Positions 62,671-64,000 of a stretch of DNA of 64,000 nucleotides are shown here, in pieces. This DNA is from Corynebacterium singulare (GTDB taxonomy: Bacteria; Actinomycetota; Actinomycetes; Mycobacteriales; Mycobacteriaceae). The translations under genes were made by a program, and so were the position numbers. The stretch spans positions 682,001-746,000 of the forward strand of contig NZ_CP010827.1 of NCBI RefSeq assembly GCF_000833575.1. Direction: 5' to 3'. The notes under the pieces were generated by a model. It searched no databases, was not told the origin of the DNA, and worked only from the letters and a program-made list of their open reading frames with translations. Position 1 is the first letter of the stretch; each line of letters starts with the position of its first letter.

Positions 62671-62685
62671 GTGTCACGTATCACT
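62670..62685. promoter_or_regulatory. Weak GlxR-like site, copy 2
   Basis: TGTGTCACGTATCACT matches the GlxR consensus TGTGA-N6-TCACA at eight of ten defined positions and lies in the same place as the better site of copy 1, immediately TetR-proximal to the palindrome. Confidence 0.3.
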
Positions 62686-62723
62686 GTACCGAAGAAACGT
62701 AACTCACGACAAGGAAATGAACT

Positions 62724-63470
62724 GTGACCCGTAGTCGATCAAAGGGACGTCCCACAAAAACACTGGTGACGCGGGAAAAAATAGCAGAGGCCGCTCTCAC
62801 CATTGTGGGGGCAGAAGGCTACGAAAAACTGACTATGTCACGCATTGCCCGTGAAATCGGTGTGGGAACCAGTGCGCTCTATAACCACGTTTCGGGGAAA
62901 GAAGAGCTCATTACACTTGTCGAAGATGCGGTCATGGAGCAAGTCGACTGTGGCCCTCTCTATGCCGCGCTTGGCGTTACACCAACGAGCACGCCTTATA
63001 AGGCACTTTCCGCTTGGGCCACGTCTTATCGTGATGTCTGTGCTCGGCATACCCCTTTGGTGCAGTTTATCGCCGTCACGCCAATCTCGGGTGCACCGCG
63101 AACGATGGAAATGTACGAGCTCGTCGTGCAAGTGTTTAAAAAAGCTGGCTTGTCGGATGAGCGGATCATGCCGCGCATTGTGGCGCTTGAATCCTTTATT
63201 TACGGCAGTGCCTACGACGTTCATGCTCCAGAGGAGATTTTTGATATTCCCCCTGAAAATGCCGTCGAGGCACCTCACCTTGTTAGAGCTCGTGAAGCTT
63301 TCCTGCCGCACTCTAATGGAGCAGAAGCGGGCAATACAGCGGACCGTAACCCCTATGCCGATGAGTCGTTCCGCCTAGGGCTAGAGGCCTTGCTGGCGGA
63401 TATCACCACGGCTGAATGCCGGCCCGCTCCCACGCCTCAAGGAACTGCGTCGTTTCCTGCTCATTGGTAA
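62724..63470 (+). CDS. TetR-family regulator of polyamine block, copy 2
   Basis: 248 aa from a GTG. SRSKGRPTKTLVTREKIAEA opens as in copy 1 (SRSKGRPMKVLVTRDKIASA), then the helix-turn-helix TMSRIAREIGVGTSALYNHV. The ligand domain has WATSYRDVCARHTPLVQFI and FIYGSAYDVHAPEEIF. After SFRLGLEALLADI, where copy 1 has SFETGLRTLLERL, copy 2 continues with an unrelated 20-residue tail encoded antisense to the last codons of the flanking aminotransferase. Probably still functional, as the DNA-binding and ligand domains are intact. Confidence 0.85.
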   Translation: MTRSRSKGRPTKTLVTREKIAEAALTIVGAEGYEKLTMSRIAREIGVGTSALYNHVSGKEELITLVEDAVMEQVDCGPLYAALGVTPTSTPYKALSAWATSYRDVCARHTPLVQFIAVTPISGAPRTMEMYELVVQVFKKAGLSDERIMPRIVALESFIYGSAYDVHAPEEIFDIPPENAVEAPHLVRAREAFLPHSNGAEAGNTADRNPYADESFRLGLEALLADITTAECRPAPTPQGTASFPAHW

Positions 63471-64000
63471 TGGACACGCGCACACCTTCGTCGAGATAGC
63501 GGCGGATGACTACGCCTTCGTCGAGGATCTTCTTCTCAACTTCGGCAGCGTCGCCGCGGGGAAGCCACACGAAGTTTCCGTAGGATTTCTCGGCCCCGAG
63601 GGCTTCCGCGACTCGGTCACGTTGGGCTTTGGTAGTAGCGACGGCGTCGAGAAGCTCGTCTTGGTGTTTGAGCACCTCTACAGCGGCCATCTCTGCCATG
63701 GCGGTGACCGTTAGAGGCAGGGAGAGTAGACGCAGGGCGTTGATGATCTCGGGGCCGGCTACTGCGTAGCCCACGCGCATGCCTGCTAGACCCCAGGCCT
63801 TGGAGAAAGTGCGCACGCCGAGCAAGTTGGGATAACGCAGGTATTCTTCGGTGGAGTCCGGGGTATCGGGGGCATCGTTGTATTCCCAGTAGGCTTCGTC
63901 GAGTAGAACGACGACGTCCTTAGGCACGCGGTCCATGAAATCACGGAACTCGGTCCGAGTAATGACCGTGCCCGTCGGGTTGTTGGGATTGCACAAGATG
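63403..64000 (-). CDS. Histidinol-phosphate/aromatic aminotransferase (HisC/Pat-like), 3' part
   Basis: The coding frame enters from the right edge and ends at 63403; about 199 residues visible. Class I/II aminotransferase features: CNPNNPTGTVITRTEF, VVVLLDEAYWEYND, and the PLP lysine in RTFSKAWGLAGMRVGYA; C-terminus with RRYLDEGVRVSITNEQE, the Arg that binds substrate carboxylate. Known relatives are HisC and the Corynebacterium Pat enzyme (phenylalanine formation). Overlaps the convergent TetR gene by 68 bp. Confidence 0.85.
   Translation of the reverse strand, partial: ILCNPNNPTGTVITRTEFRDFMDRVPKDVVVLLDEAYWEYNDAPDTPDSTEEYLRYPNLLGVRTFSKAWGLAGMRVGYAVAGPEIINALRLLSLPLTVTAMAEMAAVEVLKHQDELLDAVATTKAQRDRVAEALGAEKSYGNFVWLPRGDAAEVEKKILDEGVVIRRYLDEGVRVSITNEQETTQFLEAWERAGIQPW

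Larger units (their letters stand above)
57198..63470. repeat. Polyamine catabolism block, copy 2 of the segmental duplication
   Basis: Same five genes, order and orientation as 35539-41683. The right edge coincides with the 3' end of the TetR gene, whose C-terminus runs into the antisense of the flanking aminotransferase gene, suggesting the joint of the duplication or insertion is there. Confidence 0.92.

Overview
The window is a GC-rich actinobacterial chromosome segment, almost certainly Corynebacterium. The main pointers are a sortase-assembled pilus cluster of corynebacterial type, an antigen-85/corynomycolyltransferase-like exported esterase, actinobacterial gene density, and GTG/TTG starts. 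The species cannot be fixed from sequence alone. No rRNA, tRNA, CRISPR array or intact insertion sequence was seen.

Layout. 0-2.4 kb: the 3' end of mcrB, an intact mcrC, and the wreck of an SNF2-type helicase gene (two in-frame amber codons, a frameshift, a lost 3' part), i.e. a decaying defence locus. 2.5-9.1 kb: a GntR/UTRA regulator followed by a complete ABC importer (lipoprotein, two permeases, ATPase), a HAD phosphatase and an EEP-family phosphodiesterase/nuclease, closed by a strong terminator. 9.8-17.9 kb: a pilus operon in the order major pilin, class C sortase, minor pilin, very large tip-like adhesin. 18-24.2 kb: exported proteins (CAP domain, small secreted protein, mycolyltransferase-like esterase, a 460-aa secreted protein with aerolysin-like character) mixed with gene debris (glycine-betaine-binding fragment, gluconokinase fragment). 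24.5-31.2 kb: a frameshifted CDF exporter, an MHS-type transporter, a PucR-type regulator, an amidohydrolase, an M20 carbamoylase and a MarR regulator, which together look like a ureide/carbamoyl-compound utilisation module. 31.6-33.1 kb: a Ser/Thr/Glu-rich surface protein and an 800-bp intergenic region holding two related minus-strand hairpin elements and four degenerate direct repeats. 33.1-35.4 kb: enoyl-CoA hydratase, NMO-family flavoenzyme and thioesterase.

35.5-63.5 kb is the most remarkable part: an amine/GABA island built from duplications. A five-gene block (aldehyde dehydrogenase, APC permease, two-domain universal stress protein, flavin amine oxidase, divergent TetR) occurs twice in the same orientation, at 35.5-41.7 and 57.2-63.5 kb, about 21.7 kb apart. 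Between the copies lie a Baeyer-Villiger monooxygenase / esterase / zinc alcohol dehydrogenase set with permeases and a GAF-PucR regulator (a ketone-to-alcohol route), and an inverted duplication of gabT plus a PucR regulator (gabT-minus, pucR-plus, pucR-minus, gabT-plus). The likely logic is: amine imported by the APC permease, oxidised by amine oxidase to an aminoaldehyde, oxidised by aldehyde dehydrogenase to GABA or a similar acid, transaminated by GabT, and oxidised to succinate. Both TetR/amine-oxidase intergenic regions carry a clean palindrome with the same architecture but diverged sequence. The window ends inside a histidinol-phosphate-type aminotransferase gene.
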